64,000 bases of DNA from Zygnema cylindricum (Eukaryota > Streptophyta > Zygnematophyceae > Zygnematales > Zygnemataceae): positions 1 through 64,000 of the forward strand of contig JBBHKE010001670.1 of NCBI GenBank assembly GCA_037447655.1, written 5' to 3'. This document shows positions 35,165 to 48,551 of the stretch, in pieces. Both the position numbers and the translations under genes were made by a program. How positions within the stretch are numbered: the stretch's first letter is position 1; every line of letters begins with the position of its first letter. The notes under the pieces are model-generated. The model did no database searches. It saw only the letters and a list, made by a program, of their open reading frames with translations, and was not told the DNA's origin.

Positions 35165-38100
35165 TCAATATTTCAATTTAGGAGAAGGCACTAGTTTTGT
35201 CATCATGTCAGCCACCATTTCCTCATCAGATTTATATACAAGATTCACAATCTTATTCTCAACTTTTTCCCTCACAAAACTCAATCTTATGTTCATATGC
35301 TTAGCTTTGAAATGATGTTTTGGATTAGCTGCAATTGGAATGTCAACTTGGTTGTCACAAAACACTTCATGCACTCCCTCCTTCATATACCCCAATTCTT
35401 GCAACAAGGACTCGACCCACATCAATTCTTTTAAAGTAGAACAAGAGGCCATCTACTCAACCTCTATAGTAGACTGAGCCACCACCTTTTTTTGCTTTTG
35501 CTCCAACAGCAAGCACTTTCCCCCACGTACAACACATACCCAGAAGTTCATCTTCTGATAGGTGCGTCCCCATAACTAGCATCACTCCAAGTAGTGATGT
35601 CAGTGAGCTCCCCTCCCAAATGGAACCATAACTCTCTGGTTCCCACCAGATATCTCATGACTCTCTTGGTTGCTTCCCAGTCTCTCTTCCTAGGATCATT
35701 AAGACTCTTACTGAGTACTCCAACTGTTGCTGATATGTCCGGCGTAGTACAGTTCATAAAATAGATCAAGCTTCCTACGACTTGTCTAAAAGGGATAGAC
35801 TTCATAAACTCTCTCTCCTCTGAAATCATCTGATCGTCTAAGATCATCACTCCTCCTTCTACACTCCCATCACTTCCTTTTCAAGTCCATGGGAGTGGTA
35901 CCATTGTTAGCCTTTTCCATTTGGAATTTCTCAAGCATATTACCTATTTCTTCTTTCTGAGTAAGTCTGGTAATTTTTTTCCCCCTATTTCTCTCGATTT
36001 GGATCCCCAAAATGTATCTTGCCTCACCTAAATCTTTCATATCAAATCTGCTTTTAAGATCTTCCTTTAGCCTATTAATCTTTTCAAAAGATTTACTCAA
36101 CACAAGCAGATCATCCACATAAATTGCAATAAAAATGACACCATTCTCATCTTCAAACATATAGATAGAATCGTCAGAGCTGATCCGGATGTATCCCAGA
36201 CCAATGAGAAACTCATCTAATTTCTTTTTCCACTGTCGGGGAGCCTGCTTAAGTCCATACAAGGACTTAATGAGCCTGCAGACTTTGCTCTCTTCCCCAT
36301 TCTCCACGAATCCTTGTGGTTGCCACATGAAGATTTCTTCCTCTAATTCACCATTGAGAAATGCGGTCTTAATATCATCTGATGAATTTCCTTGACTTCT
36401 GCTGTGGCTAGACTGAGGAGAATCCTTACTAGTGGGAATCGAACACCTGGAGCAAAAGTCTCCTCATAGTCAATCCCCTCTTTTTGGGTGAACCCCTTTG
36501 CTACTAAACGAATCTTATATCTCACAATAGTATTATCTGGTTTCAGTTTTAGTTTAAACACCCATTTACAGCCGATGAGTTTTTTCTGTCAGGAGAAAAG
36601 TCCGCTAATTCCCAAGTATTTGCTTTCATGATAGAGGCCCTCTCATCATTTATGGCTCTAATCCATCTGTCTTTCTCTGGACTGTTTACTGCCTCCGAGT
36701 ATGACTGAGGTTCATCTGGGTGTGATACCATAGTTACCTTGTGAGCCGCCTGTTTTTCCTGAATCCTTTTGCTTCTCCTTCTCCCCCCCTCAAACTCCGA
36801 GGCTGGGATGAATGGAAGTCTTTGATTTCTCCTTACAGTCTCATCGGCTCCCTTATCCATGGAAGCCGGTTCCGGTCTCTCCTCATATGTCTCCTCGAAG
36901 TCCATAGGAATATGTGACGTTTCCGGAGGATTGCTTGTGTCTTGGATCTCCCCTGAATCAACAATCCATGTTTCACTCATGTCCCTTTCGGGAAGGATGG
37001 AGTCCTCCTCATTTTCAGACTCAAATCTGATTCTTATCATTTTGGTATATTTAAAAGGGTCAAATGATTTCCCTTCATCCATGACAACTAGGTGTTTCAC
37101 CAGAATGATATCTCTCTTTGCTAAGTCATAGACTCTATATCCCTTGACATCCTCATCATATCCTACAATGTATCCGAGTTTTCCCTTAGCATCTAGTTTC
37201 CAGTTTTTCCTATCCGTGTCAAGACTGTAAACTTGGCTACCAAATACTTTAAGGTGGGAGATATCTGATTTCCTTCCCAACCATCTCTCATAAGGTGTCA
37301 TTCCTTTTATTGCTGGGGTAAGGACTGTATTCTTAATGTAGTTAGCACAGTTCATGGCCTCTGCCCAAAATCTCTTTCCAATTTTCTAGTCGGCCAACAT
37401 ACTACATGCACTATCTCCTAGTGTTCCGTTCAACCTCTCTGCTACCGCATTTTGTTCCAGGTTATATGGTACGGTTTTCTTGTGTTGAACTCCCTCATCT
37501 CTCAAGTATTCCTCAAACTAGTTATAGGTATATTCCCCCCCATTTTCACTCCTTATCCTCTTAATGGGGGTTCCATGCAACTTCTCACTCTAAGCTTTGT
37601 ATTATTTGAAGTAAGTTGATGTTTCACACTTTGTTTTTAGGAAGTAGACTCTCGAGTATCTAGACCAGTCATCGGTTATTATCAACATAAACCTCTTTCC
37701 TCCAACAGAAGGCACTTTTGCAGGTCCCCAGATATCTGTGTGGACTAGATCTAGTACCTTCTCTCCTCTATATGTGGCGGCTTTGGGAAGAGGAAGTTTG
37801 TGAGCCTTACCTTGAGCACAACCACTACAATCATTCATCATTTCATTATCCCCAAACTAAATGCCTTCTACTACCCCAAGCTTTTTCATTTCCCTCAACC
37901 TATGAAAATGTACATGCCCCAATCGTTTATGCCAAATCATCAACTTAGGAACAACAATATAGTAAGCATTCTTCTTTAACATTCCTTGGCTACCCTTATC
38001 TGTCGTGAAATAAACTTTATCCCCATACTTAGCTGTAAAGACTCCCTTTCTAGTGAAGGTATCAAACTCTTTGTCATCTAACACAGACGTAGAGACAAGA

Positions 38101-38905
38101 TTTTTACTCAGCTGAGGAATGTAGAGTACATATGAAAATATGAGTATAGAAGTCTTACCCTCTACTTAGACTTTCTGATCTACTGATCCCACTAGATCTG
38201 TAGTAACTACTCTCCCATCCCCATACTCTATTTCTAAAGTAGGGATTTTTCTTAGCTTAGTGAAGAGGTCCTTCTCACGACACATATGCATGGATGCACC
38301 TGAGTCGATGATCCATCCTTCCTGTGGAGCTTCTTGAATTGCACCAAAAGCACACTTCTATCTCCAAAGGATCTCCTTCTCCTCCAGACTCTCGTCAAGA
38401 AGAAGCAGTACTCTCCCATCCTTATACTCTATTTCTAAAGTAGGGATTTTCCTTAGCTTAGTGAAGAGGTCTTTGTCACGACACATATGCATGGATGCAC
38501 CTGAGTCGATAATCCATCCTTTCTGTGGAGCTTCTCGAATTACACTAAAAGCACACTTGTATCTCCAAAGGATCTCCTTCTCCTCCAGACTCTCGTCAAG
38601 AAGAAGCTCCCCATCCTCCTCAGAGGACTCTTCCTCGGTCTCTCCTGTCACCTTTGTGACTAAAAGTTCCTTTTTCTTTCCTCTAGAAGAACCTCCTCCA
38701 TGGTTCTCTTGGAGCCTCAGCTCCGATAGCTTGACACAATCCGCTATTAAGTGTCCCGGCTTTTTTTAAAAATGACATAGGCCCTTTGGGGGCTTCGGTC
38801 CTCAAGGCTGAACTCTTTCTCCTTTGTGTGGTTTTTTTGGGTCCGGTTTCCACCTGTCCCCTCCGACGGCTAAAGCTTGAACGCTCTTTCCTCCTCTCCT
38901 GATTT
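35165..38905 (-). pseudogene. pol and gag C-terminal part of element C
   Basis: Reads zinc knuckle remnant (KPGHLIADC), protease, integrase, RT (YVDDLLVLSKS) and RNase H (CDNQVDIPI) with many stops and frame breaks. The protease segment with IIDSGASMHMC is present twice, in units at 38211-38411 and from 38412 (period 201 bases, in frame). A TAG lies between the copies. The integrase again has TAG where B reads Gln before FEDF, and RNase H has TGA before TSGYV as in element A. Confidence 0.85.
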
Positions 38906-38910
38906 CAATC

Positions 38911-39958
38911 TGAAACTCTGAGACCTCCATAAGTCCTCAGAGTGGACAGCTTCCAAGAAGCCTCTAGGATAATCCTGACCCCTTTGTGTTTAAGCAAAAA
39001 TAACTGCCACCCTGGCAGACAAAAACTCTGACCAACTTCACCCCTGTGAAGACAAGACTCCCCTGAGTCGATAGCAAAAAGAATCTCTGAATTTGCTCCC
39101 GTGAGCAGTAAGTTATGGAGGGTCAAAGTTGACCTTTTGTACAGAAGCTCTCTGGGAGAGGGGGTCCTATCTTCTAATTTTTCTAAGTCCTATCTCTCTC
39201 ACAGACTCTATCTACTGATGTACGGAACCAATCAAAATTGAGTTCCGTACGCAAAAGTACAGCTGCCGGTGTACTTTATGTACGGACATTGTACGACATG
39301 GCCAAAATGTCGACACATTTCAAATCCGGATTCGGTGCCATAATCTCCGGAGATTCCACAATCCAACGGAATTTCGCCACGCGTCATCTGATGTGGCGAT
39401 GGCCACAAACCGCCGAAATCTTCCTCCGCGATCTCGGCGCTAATCCCGGCCGTCCGATTAAATTCGGCTTTAATCGTAGCCGTAATAAATACATGCGCGG
39501 TATTTGTTTCATTTACGAAACAAATGCGCGGTACTGATTTGTGTCCGTACCGTAAGTCGTACATTTATATATTACTGGATCTATGTATCCCGTAATTTAT
39601 TGCAGTTAAATGGTTTATCGCACGTATACATATTTAAATAACTATCAAACTATATGCTATGTAACACTACCTCTAGACTTAACGGCTAAGGCTACCGGCT
39701 AATTATGCTGCCAGCCGGTAGGTACAAGGATCAAATCCTGCCGCCGGCACATACCTTTTAATTAAATAAATAAACCCTAATATAAAATTCCCGTAAACCT
39801 CAGGATAGCCAAGGTAGCCATGGCTCTAGCTTCCTCTCCAATTTCTCAGTGACTGCGACAAGTTTGAGAGTTGGAGAGAGAAGTTAGAGATAGACTGCCT
39901 CGACTTCTATATTTCTTTTCAGACCTAGAAAATACTAATAAAACCATTAGTTTCTACA
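38911..39958 (-). repeat. 3' LTR of element B
   Basis: 1048 bases. The conserved stem-loop is at 39707-39751. Confidence 0.92.
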
Positions 39959-39971
39959 CTCCCCTTATTTT
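39959..39971 (-). other. Polypurine tract of element B
   Basis: Minus-strand AAAATAAGGGGAG directly before the 3' LTR. Confidence 0.85.
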
Positions 39972-42900
39972 CTAGTCAATCTTTAATTTCAGACCACACT
40001 TCTCCCTGCAAAAAATTAGCTTAGGGGAAGGCACAGGTTTGGTCATCATATCTGCTACCATCTCACTATCTGGTCTGTACACTAAACTGATTATTTTGTT
40101 TTCTACTTTCTCTCTAACAAAGCTGAGTCTGATGTCCATGTGTTTGGCTTTAAAATGGTGTTTAGGATTGGCAGAAATAGCGATTGCTGCCTGATTATCA
40201 CAAAATATTTTCTGCACACCACTCTTAAGGTGACCAAGCTCACCAAGCAAAGACTTGACCCACATCAATTCTTTTACAGCAGAGCAAGAGGCCATATACT
40301 CAGCCTCCATGGTGGACTGAGCAATAACCTTTTGCTGTTTGCTACTCCAACAGCAAGCCCCATCACCCACATATAATACATATCCAGAAGTACATCTCCT
40401 CATCGGAGCATCACCATAACTGGCATCACTCCAAGTAGTGATCTCAGTATTCTCCCCACCCAAATGCAACCATAGATCTCTAGTTCCTACCAAGTATCTA
40501 AGGACTCTCTTAGCTGCCTCCCAATCCTTCTTAGTGGGAGCATTTAGACTTCTACTCAGCACTCCTACAGCTGCAGCTAAATGCGGCCGGGTACAATTCA
40601 TAAAATAGATTAGACTTCCCACTACTTGCCTGTAAGGAATAGTCTGCATGAACTTCTGTTCATCAGGAGATAATTCCTCGTCTAAGACTATGACTCCTTC
40701 TTCCTCACTCCCCTCACTTCCCTTCTTCAATTCCATTGGAGTTGTACAACTATTAGCTTTATCCATTTGAAATTTTTCAAGCATGTTCCCTATTGCTTCC
40801 TTTTGAGTCAATCTTATAATTTTTCTTTTTCGGTCTCTCTCTACTTGAATTCCCAAAATATATTTTGCTTCCCCCATATCCTTCATTTCAAATCTCCCCT
40901 TAAGATCGGTTTTCAGTTTATTAATTTTTTCCATTGATTTACTTAAAACAAGCAAATCATCAACATAAATTGCAATAAATATAAAACCTTCCTCATCTTC
41001 GAAAACATAGATTGAGTGATCTGAGCAGATCCGAATATATCCTAGACCGGTAAGAAACTCATCAAGCTTCTTATTCCACTGTCGAGGCGCCTGTTTCAAA
41101 CCATAAAGAGATTTAATCAGCCGGCATACCTTACTCTCCTCTCCTTCTTCCACAAACCCTTCGAGTTGTCGCATGAAGATCTCCTCTTCCAATTCTCCAT
41201 GCAAAAAGGTTGTTTTGATGTCCATCTGGTGCACTTCCATGTCTTCCGCCGCTGCTTAACTGAGAAGTATGCGGACGGAGGGAAATCTGACCACCGGGGC
41301 AAAGGTTTCCTCGTAGTCAATTCCTTCCTTTTGTGTAAATCCCTTTGCCACTAATCTGGCCTTGTAGCGCTCGATTGTGTTATCTGGGTTCAGTTTTAGT
41401 TTGAAAACCCACTTACAACCGATTGGTTTTCGGTTAGGTGGACAGTCCACCAGCTCCCAAGTATCGGCTGCCATGATTGAGGCCATCTCCTCATTGATGG
41501 CTGTCTTCCACCGGTTTCTTTCTGGACAAGTCATCGCCTCTCGATAAGTTTGAGGTTCATCTTGATGAGATAGTTTAGTTACCTTGTTATTAACCTGTTT
41601 TTCTTGCAGTCTTTTGCTACTTCTCCTCCCCCCCTCAAAATCTGAGGCCGGAATAGATGGTTCTCGTGGATTCTTTCGAACAAACTCGGCTTCTCCCCTA
41701 TCCCTTGATTCCGAATGAATTTCCACCACGTCTTCCGCTTCGAGTAGAGTTGTCACTGGAGTTTCCACAGCCGAGTCCTTTTCGGTCTGATTGTTCCTGC
41801 AAGAATGTCATCGTCTCTAAAACCTGGATAGTTAGGAAGCTCAAAGTCATCAGAATTTTCTGACTCAAATCTGATTTTTACTGACTTTGTATATTTGAAG
41901 GGATCCACAGACTTTCCTTCATCCATAACTACTAGATGCTTTGCTAAGATTATATCTTCTCTTTTTAGATCATAAACTCTATATCCTTTAACATCCTCAT
42001 CATATCCTAATAAGTATCCCGGTTTTCCTTTAGGATCTAGCTTCCAATTAGACCGATCTGTATCTAGACTGAATACTTGACTGCCGAAAACCTTTAAATG
42101 AGATAAGTCTGGTTTCCGGCCTGTCCATCTCTCATAAGGTGTTTGATCTTTTATAGCTGAAGTAAGAACTCTATTTTTGAGGTAGTTAGCACAGTTCATT
42201 GCTTCTGCCCAAAACCTTTTTCCTATCTTCTTATCCGACAACATACTTCTAGCACTATCACTTAGTGTTCTATTTAACCTTTCAGCTACCCCATTCTGTT
42301 CCGGATTTTCTGGAACTGTCTTTTGGTGTTGAACCCCATCTTCCCTCAAAAAATCCTCAAACTGGTTAGAAGTATACTCTCCACCATTGTCACTCCTTAC
42401 TCTCTTGATTGGAGTTTCATGGAGTTTTTCGCTCCATGCTTTATATTGTCTAAAACAGTCCTCAGCCTCTGACTTGTTTTTCAAAAAATATACTCGGGAA
42501 TACCGTGACCAATCATCAGTTATAGTCATCATAAATCTCTTCCCCCCCGGTGAGGGCACTCTAGCCGGTCCCCAAATGTCTGTGTGTACTAGATCTAGAA
42601 GTTTTTCTCCCTTGTAGGTGGCTGTTTTTGGAAAGGGTAATCTGTGTGCTTTACCTTGAGCACACCCACTACAATCACTTATATCATCACTCTCACTGAA
42701 CTGAATCCCTTCCACCACTCCCATCTTTTTCATCTCTCTTAACTTATCTAGATTCACATGCCCAAGCCTCTTATGCCACATCATAATATCATGAACACCA
42801 GCATAATAAAGTTTATTCGTTTCATTACTTAAGATCAGCCTAAACATCCCATGGCTACCTTTCTCAGCAATGAAATAGACATCCTCCTGAAAACTAGCAG

Positions 42901-44328
42901 TAAAGACTCCTTCCCTAGTGCTAGTGAAAAAACCCTTATCATCTAATACTGATGTAGAGATAAGGTTTTTGTTCAGCTCCGGAATAAACAATACATCGGA
43001 GAATGTTAATATGGATGTCTTTCCTTTTACTAACACTTTAAGGTCTACCGATCCTACAAGAGTAGTGGTGACTATCCTCCCATCCCCGTACTCTATCTCT
43101 ACGGTGGGAATCTTTCTTATCTTAGTGAACAGGTGTCTATCCTTACACATGTGCATTGAGGCACCTGAATCTATAATCCAGCCTGCTTCACCTTTCAATC
43201 CACCGTAAGCACATTTTTGCCTTCGTGGAATTTCAACCTCAGTTTTCGCCTCCAACTCCTCATCCAAAAGGAGCTCATCGTCCTCGTCCTCGGATTCCGC
43301 CTCAAGTACCTGTGTGACAAGGGCCTTTTTCTTTCCTCTCGGGGTACCACCGGTCTGCCCCTCCTTTAACCGAAGCTCGGTTAGCTTGGTGCACTCTGCC
43401 ATATAGTGCCCCGGTTTCTTACAAAATGACATAAACCTTTGGGAGCCCTTGGTTCGAACTCGCCAACCTGTTTTTTCTGCTCCCTACCCCCATAGTTTCC
43501 GACTGGTTTCCGGGAATCCTTGTTCCTCCAATCGGTCGCTGTTGCCAACGCTTGGCCACTCTTTCCTCCCCTTCGGATCTCAATCGTATTCTCTCGAACG
43601 AGAATCATCCCTACCACTGAGTTCCATATCCACCTTGAGTCCGGCAAGTCCTACACACGGTTGACTATGTTCTCGAACTCATCAGGTAACTTTATTAGTA
43701 AACAGTTAACTTTTTCTTTTTCACTAAAAACTTTACCCGCACTCTCTAGCTCCATGAAGAGTGTAGCAAGCTCATTGCAAAAATCCAACATATTTCCCCC
43801 TTTGTATACATACTCCTTAACTTTCTGATCAGCCAACTGTTGTTGCTGAATCGTACCAATTCGGTACATCTCTATCAGAGCCATCCAAAGATCGGATGCC
43901 CTCTCTACCTGCAAATGAGGACATGCAAGTCCTTGAGTGAGATGGCGTAGGATGAAGTGCTTTGCCGCCATATTGTTGAAGTCCCAGGTTTCAGTATCAT
44001 TCTCCTCGTTCCTCGGAATAGGTGACATGAATGCTAAACCAGTTGTTATTGGTGTGGTCGCCTCTTTCTCCTTTCTTTTGTCCACCACCTCTCCTTCGTT
44101 TGTTTCCTCTGTTGAAGGTGAATCCTCTTTCCTGGTGAATCTGCTTCCTTTAAACCCTGGAGGAATTCCAAGACTTGATGGACGCCCCAATCGTCCACTC
44201 ACTATCCCCCAAAACCTTTTTTCGCATAGAGCTCCTATCATCATACTTTCCCAGTATATGAAGCCAGTTCCATTAAAGATTGGTACCCTAGAGGGTGGGC
44301 CCATAACCTGAAACTCTGAGACCTCCAT
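39972..44328 (-). pseudogene. gag-pol of element B, nearly intact
   Basis: Gag 44328-43651 is open from MEVSEFQVMGPPSRVP to NIVNRV, then TAG. A one-base loss in the zinc knuckle (near 43425) shifts the frame before a 559-codon segment (43432-41753). That segment holds protease IIDSGASMHMC, integrase HTDIWGP, SDNGGEY and PEQNGVAERLNRT. Another one-base loss near 41793 and a TAA near 41253 separate the RT start ([29 protein letters not shown]) from a 422-codon RT and RNase H segment with YVDDLLVLSKS, STMEAEYMA and CDNQAAIAI. The catalytic motifs I could check are all present, unlike in A. No env-like third ORF. Confidence 0.92.
44294..44308 (-). other. Primer-binding site of element B (tRNA-iMet half type)
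   Basis: Minus-strand GGTTATGGGCCCACC directly abuts the LTR and includes a gag ATG. Confidence 0.75.
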
Positions 44329-45357
44329 AAGTCCTCAGAGTGGACAGCTTCCAAGAAGCCTCTAGGATAATCCTGACCCCTTTGTGTTTAAGCAAAAATA
44401 ACTGCCACCCTGGCAGACAAAAACTCTGACCAACTTCACCCCTGTGAAGACAAAACTCCCCTGAGTCGATAGCAAAAAGAATCTCTGAATTTGCTCCCCT
44501 GAGCAGTAAGTTATGGAGGGTCAAAGTTGACCTTTTGTACAGAAGCTCTCTGGGAGAGGGGGTCCTATCTTCTAATTTTTCTAAGTCCTATCTCTCTCAC
44601 AGACTCTATCTACTGATGTACGGAACCAATCAGAATTGAGTTCCGTACGCAAAAGTACAGCTGCCGGTGTACTTTATGTACGGACATTGTACGACATGGC
44701 CAAAATGTCGACACATGTCAAATCCGGATTCGGTGCCATAATCTCCGGAGATTCCACAATCCAACGGAATTTCGCCACGCGTCATCCGATGTGGCGATGG
44801 CCACAAACCGCCGAAATCTTCCTCCGCGATCTCGGCGCTAATCCCGGCCGTCCGATTAAATTCGGCTTTAATCGTAGCCGTAATAAATACATGCGCGGTA
44901 TTTGTTTCATTTACGAAACAAATGCGCGGTACTGATTTGTGTCCGTACCGTAAGTCGTACATTTATATATTACTGGATCTATGTATCCCGTAATTCATTT
45001 CAGTTAAATGGTTTATCGCACGTATACATATTTAAATAACTATCAAACTATATGCTATGTAACACTACCTCTAGACTTAACGGCTAAGGCTACCGGCTAA
45101 TTACTGCTGCCAGCCGGTAGGTTCAAGGATCAAATCCTGCCGCCGGCACATACCTTTTAATTAAATAAATAAACCCTAATATAAAATTCCCGTAAACCTC
45201 AGGATAGCCAAGGTAGCCATGGCTTTAGCTTCCTCTCCAATTTCTCAGTGACTGCGACAAGTTTGAGAGTTGGAGAGAGAAGTTAGAGATAGACTGCCTC
45301 GACTTCTATATTTCTTTTCAGACCTAGAAAATACTAATAAAACCATTAGTTTCTACA
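44309..45357 (-). repeat. 5' LTR of element B
   Basis: 1049 bases, pairs with 38911-39958. Confidence 0.92.
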
Positions 45358-45362
45358 CAATC

Positions 45363-46109
45363 GTGTTCTTCGCACAAGTATCATGCAGACCACTGTATTC
45401 CACTTCCATGAACTATCAATCATTTTTTGTACTCTATACACTATATTCTCATACTCGTCGGGTAACATCATGATAAGAGTGTTAACCTTCATCTTCATTG
45501 TACATGTTAATCCGGCACTCTCCATCTACATAGACAAACAAAAAAGATCAGTACAGTAGTCTAACATCTTTCCCCCTTTGTAAGTATAATTTCCCAACTT
45601 TTGCTCTACCTACTGGAGCTCTGTATTGTACCACCTCTATAGATCTCTATCAAACTCACCCACAACTCCTCGGCCTTCTAAACGTGAAGGTGAGGAGTTG
45701 CCAAAGCTTGTGTGAGGTGTCTCATAATGAAGTTGTTGGTAGCCATGTTTGTGTCTTCCCACATTTGAGTATCGGTCTCCACGGTCTTCACAATCGCCGC
45801 TCAGGGTGTTGTGGGAATAAGAGCAATAGGAGTAAGAGGTGTCTCCTTTTCTTTCCCCTTTTCGGACACATTGTTGTCCCCATAATCTGCCTCCTCGGCT
45901 GCAGCAAATGTTGCTACAGAAAACATTATTCCACCAAATCCTGATGGTGTTCCCTGAGGTGTGCGTTTCACTTGTCCACTAATAATACCCCAGTATCATT
46001 TTTCACACAAAGCTCCTGTCCTCATGGCTTCCCAACAGATAAACCTTGATCCATTCAAGATGGGCACCCTAGAGGGTGGGCCCATAACTTGCAATTTTGT
46101 GTCCTCCAT
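45363..46109 (-). pseudogene. gag N-terminal part of element C
   Basis: Minus-strand reading starts MEDTKLQVMGPPSRVP (first ATG at 46109, inside the LTR) and follows the gag of A and B with frequent stops and shifts. It breaks at 45362, the edge of element B. Confidence 0.75.
46075..46089 (-). other. Primer-binding site of element C
   Basis: Minus-strand AGTTATGGGCCCACC, one base different from A and B, directly beside the LTR that starts at 46090. Confidence 0.7.
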
Positions 46110-46683
46110 TGGACTACAGAATACTGGAAGCCTCTAGATAGTTATTAGCTAACCCACTTTCAATGTTAACCACTCCTACCGAAGCAAACAAGAAGAGAAT
46201 GTAGCTGCACCCCTATGCAGCGTGGACTCCGTTGAGTCCGTAGGAAAAAGAATCTATGAAAAAGCCTAACTAGGCGATAAATTTTGAGGCTGTAAAAATG
46301 TCAATTTGTACAAACTCTCAAAGAGAGAGGTCACGGCCTACCAAAATTTTCTAAATCGTGATTCCCTCAAATAACTCCTATTTACTAAAGTATGGACTAA
46401 TGATAATACTTTACCGTACCAAAAAGTATTACTGCCGGTGTACCTTTTGTACGGCCTATGTACGACAACGCTATTAAGCGGACGCGTGTCCACTTTTCAT
46501 TCATCCGTACGTTCCTCGAAATTCCCGCGACCGAATGTTATCTCTCCACGTGGCGCCAGGTCATGCCACGTCACTAAAGGCCAAAGTGACCATTCTAGGA
46601 TCCCGGCAATGATGTGTGCCGTCGGATATGAACCATAAGGCAATCTCAGCCTTCATAAATACTTGTGTGATATTCGTTTCGCT
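46090..46683 (-). repeat. 5' LTR of element C, truncated
   Basis: Matches 34074-34670 and then stops. The remaining 440 or so bases of LTR are missing, and unrelated AT-rich DNA and a MITE follow. Confidence 0.8.
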
Positions 46684-46714
46684 GAAATTATAATTTTTAA
46701 ATTATTTAACAGTA

Positions 46715-46931
46715 CACCGCGAATCGTTATTAGCGTTAATGTTTTTTTTTGTCACTTAATACATCCTTTCTCCATACACACTTTTCGGATTGTGGACCTG
46801 ACGGTGGCGATTGAAAGGTAAGGTTCTCAACTTCTGATTGGCGGTCTCAAAATGAAAATCGGACAAGTGTGATGCAGAAAAAATGTTTTAAGTGGCGAAA
46901 ATAGTATTCACACTAATAATGATACGCGGTG
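46715..46931. mobile_element. MITE family N, copy 1, 217 bp
   Basis: Ends CACCGCGAATCGTTATTAGC, flanked by TA. It has subterminal inverted blocks with GTGGCGAAAA. The ends match family M but the interior differs. Confidence 0.8.
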
Positions 46932-47492
46932 TAGTTCCTTTGAACATCGAAAACATTGTTTTAACAATTGAAAAAATGTGTTTTGATCCAAAGTTTTTGG
47001 TCCATGTCTTCCTGTTTGCTTCTTTTCCTCACTTGCCCAATTTTTTTTCTCCTCTTCCTTTTCTTTTCTCGACTTTGGTTCCGTGTTCCTGTCCCTTTTT
47101 ACCATTCGTATCTCCTTTCTTCATGGTGGAGACGCCCTTTCTTAGATTGTAAGTAAATTTTTAACTCGTTTTCTTTCTCTTTTTCTCTATTTGTTTCTCC
47201 TTTCTTTTTTCTCCCTCCTCCTTCTATTTATATTATTTTATTCAACAACAAAAATGTATATTGGAACGTGAAGAAGCATTATATTGAATGATTCCGTTTT
47301 GGACTTTTACATTTGAACTAACCATAATAAACAAATGTTAATTAGCTCGATATGCCCAAGCCGATGCAGCGGGGATAAATCATCCGATACATACCGAACT
47401 GCCATAATGAGCGAGAACCAATACCAACACCTTGGTTTGTCATCAGTACCGGAAACTGTCGATACCATTATGGTACACAACAATATCATTTA
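46932..47492. other. Unassigned stretch
   Basis: CT-rich around 47010-47220. No supported gene. Confidence 0.4.
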
Positions 47493-47495
47493 TAA

Positions 47496-47926
47496 TGTTG
47501 TGTTTAGGAGCCATTTGTCGATAATCGATATTTTTTTTTTGACCTAATGATAATCAATTTGTTGGTTTGATATATATATGAAGGATTTGCTTGGATGAAT
47601 TTCCGATATATCGCTATGAATTAACGATGTATCGCTATGAATTAACTATGCATCGCTATGAACTAACTATGTATCGCTATGAATTAACGATAACTCCGTA
47701 CTCTGGTATAGAATAGACTATCAATTTTTTTTCAAAAGCCCCCCGTTGTGATACCTTCATGCTCATTTCGTACTTTATTTCCGTACCAAAATTCCGTACC
47801 TTTGTACGGAAAGATCGGCGATAATTTTTGTTGGCTACGGAGCGATATGTAAGAACCCCTCCCCGTTTGATAACCGATAATATCGGTCATCGGATTTATC
47901 TTGATAAAAAAATAGGCTAAACACAA
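47496..47926. mobile_element. MITE-like element with TGTTGTGTTTAG ends
   Basis: Inverted ends TGTTGTGTTTAGG and GGCTAAACACAACA. The interior has GATAATCGATA-type motifs like the hAT MITEs. I could not confirm a target duplication. Confidence 0.5.
47605..47688. repeat. 21-bp tandem repeat, four copies
   Basis: Four consecutive units of GATGTATCGCTATGAATTAAC with one or two changes each. Confidence 0.9.
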
Positions 47927-48335
47927 CACCATTAATTTTTACATGTTTTGTTGTACCCCCGTACCTCTAATTTTCTTTTTCCGGATAAAATGCGATTATC
48001 TCCTGGGTACTGGTTTGACTTTTGGAAAATTCCTGCCATAGATTTTGGCGCGACAGTGTACTTGCAAGAAAACATTCTAAACATCTTAAGAGACTCTTTT
48101 GGCCAATCAAAGTGTACGCTTTAGGTTTTGGCGAGATATGTTTTTTGGCTGGTAATGACGTAGGTACGGATTTACCGTATATTTATCGGTCAATTATCGG
48201 CAGTAATTAAAATATCGAAGCTTATCTTAAAAATCGATAGTTATGAAATTTTCATGGTCCCGCTACTGTAGCGGTATATACCGATGCTGCGATTTATCGA
48301 GCTTGAATTTGTTCGATATACGAAATCACCAGTTA

Positions 48336-48551
48336 CACGTTGAATCGCTATTAGGGTTAACATTTTTTCGGCCACTAAAAACATCATTTCTCCGTACACA
48401 ATTGTCCGATTGTCAATTTGAGACCGCCAATCGGAAGCTGAGTATACTACTTTTCAATCCCAACCGTCAGATAGACAATCGCGCAATTGTGTACGAGGAA
48501 AATATGTTTTAAGTGGCGAAAAAACATTAACACTAATAGCGATACACGGTG
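48336..48551. mobile_element. MITE family N, copy 2, 216 bp
   Basis: TA on both sides. The right end is intact (ATAGCGATACACGGTG) and the left end is mutated (CACGTTGAATCG). Confidence 0.75.

Larger units (their letters stand above)
38911..45357 (-). mobile_element. Ty1/copia retrotransposon B, youngest, nested in element C
   Basis: 6447 bp with LTRs 38911-39958 and 44309-45357 that differ at only about ten positions by eye (near 1 percent). Target duplication CAATC is at 38906-38910 and 45358-45362. It is the same subfamily as element A. Coding is nearly intact but has a few disabling changes. Confidence 0.95.
34074..46683 (-). mobile_element. Ty1/copia element C, old, split by element B
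   Basis: 3' LTR 34074-35109, polypurine tract, pol, part of gag, then element B (38911-45357), then the rest of gag, the primer-binding site and a 5' LTR cut short near 46683. Sequence resumes across element B in the same gag region. Its sequence is a different subfamily from A and B, clearly diverged in both LTR and protein. Confidence 0.88.

Noticed and set aside
47605-47688. Possible CRISPR-like array
   Set aside because: Four head-to-tail 21-bp units without spacers, in a eukaryotic genome; an ordinary tandem repeat.
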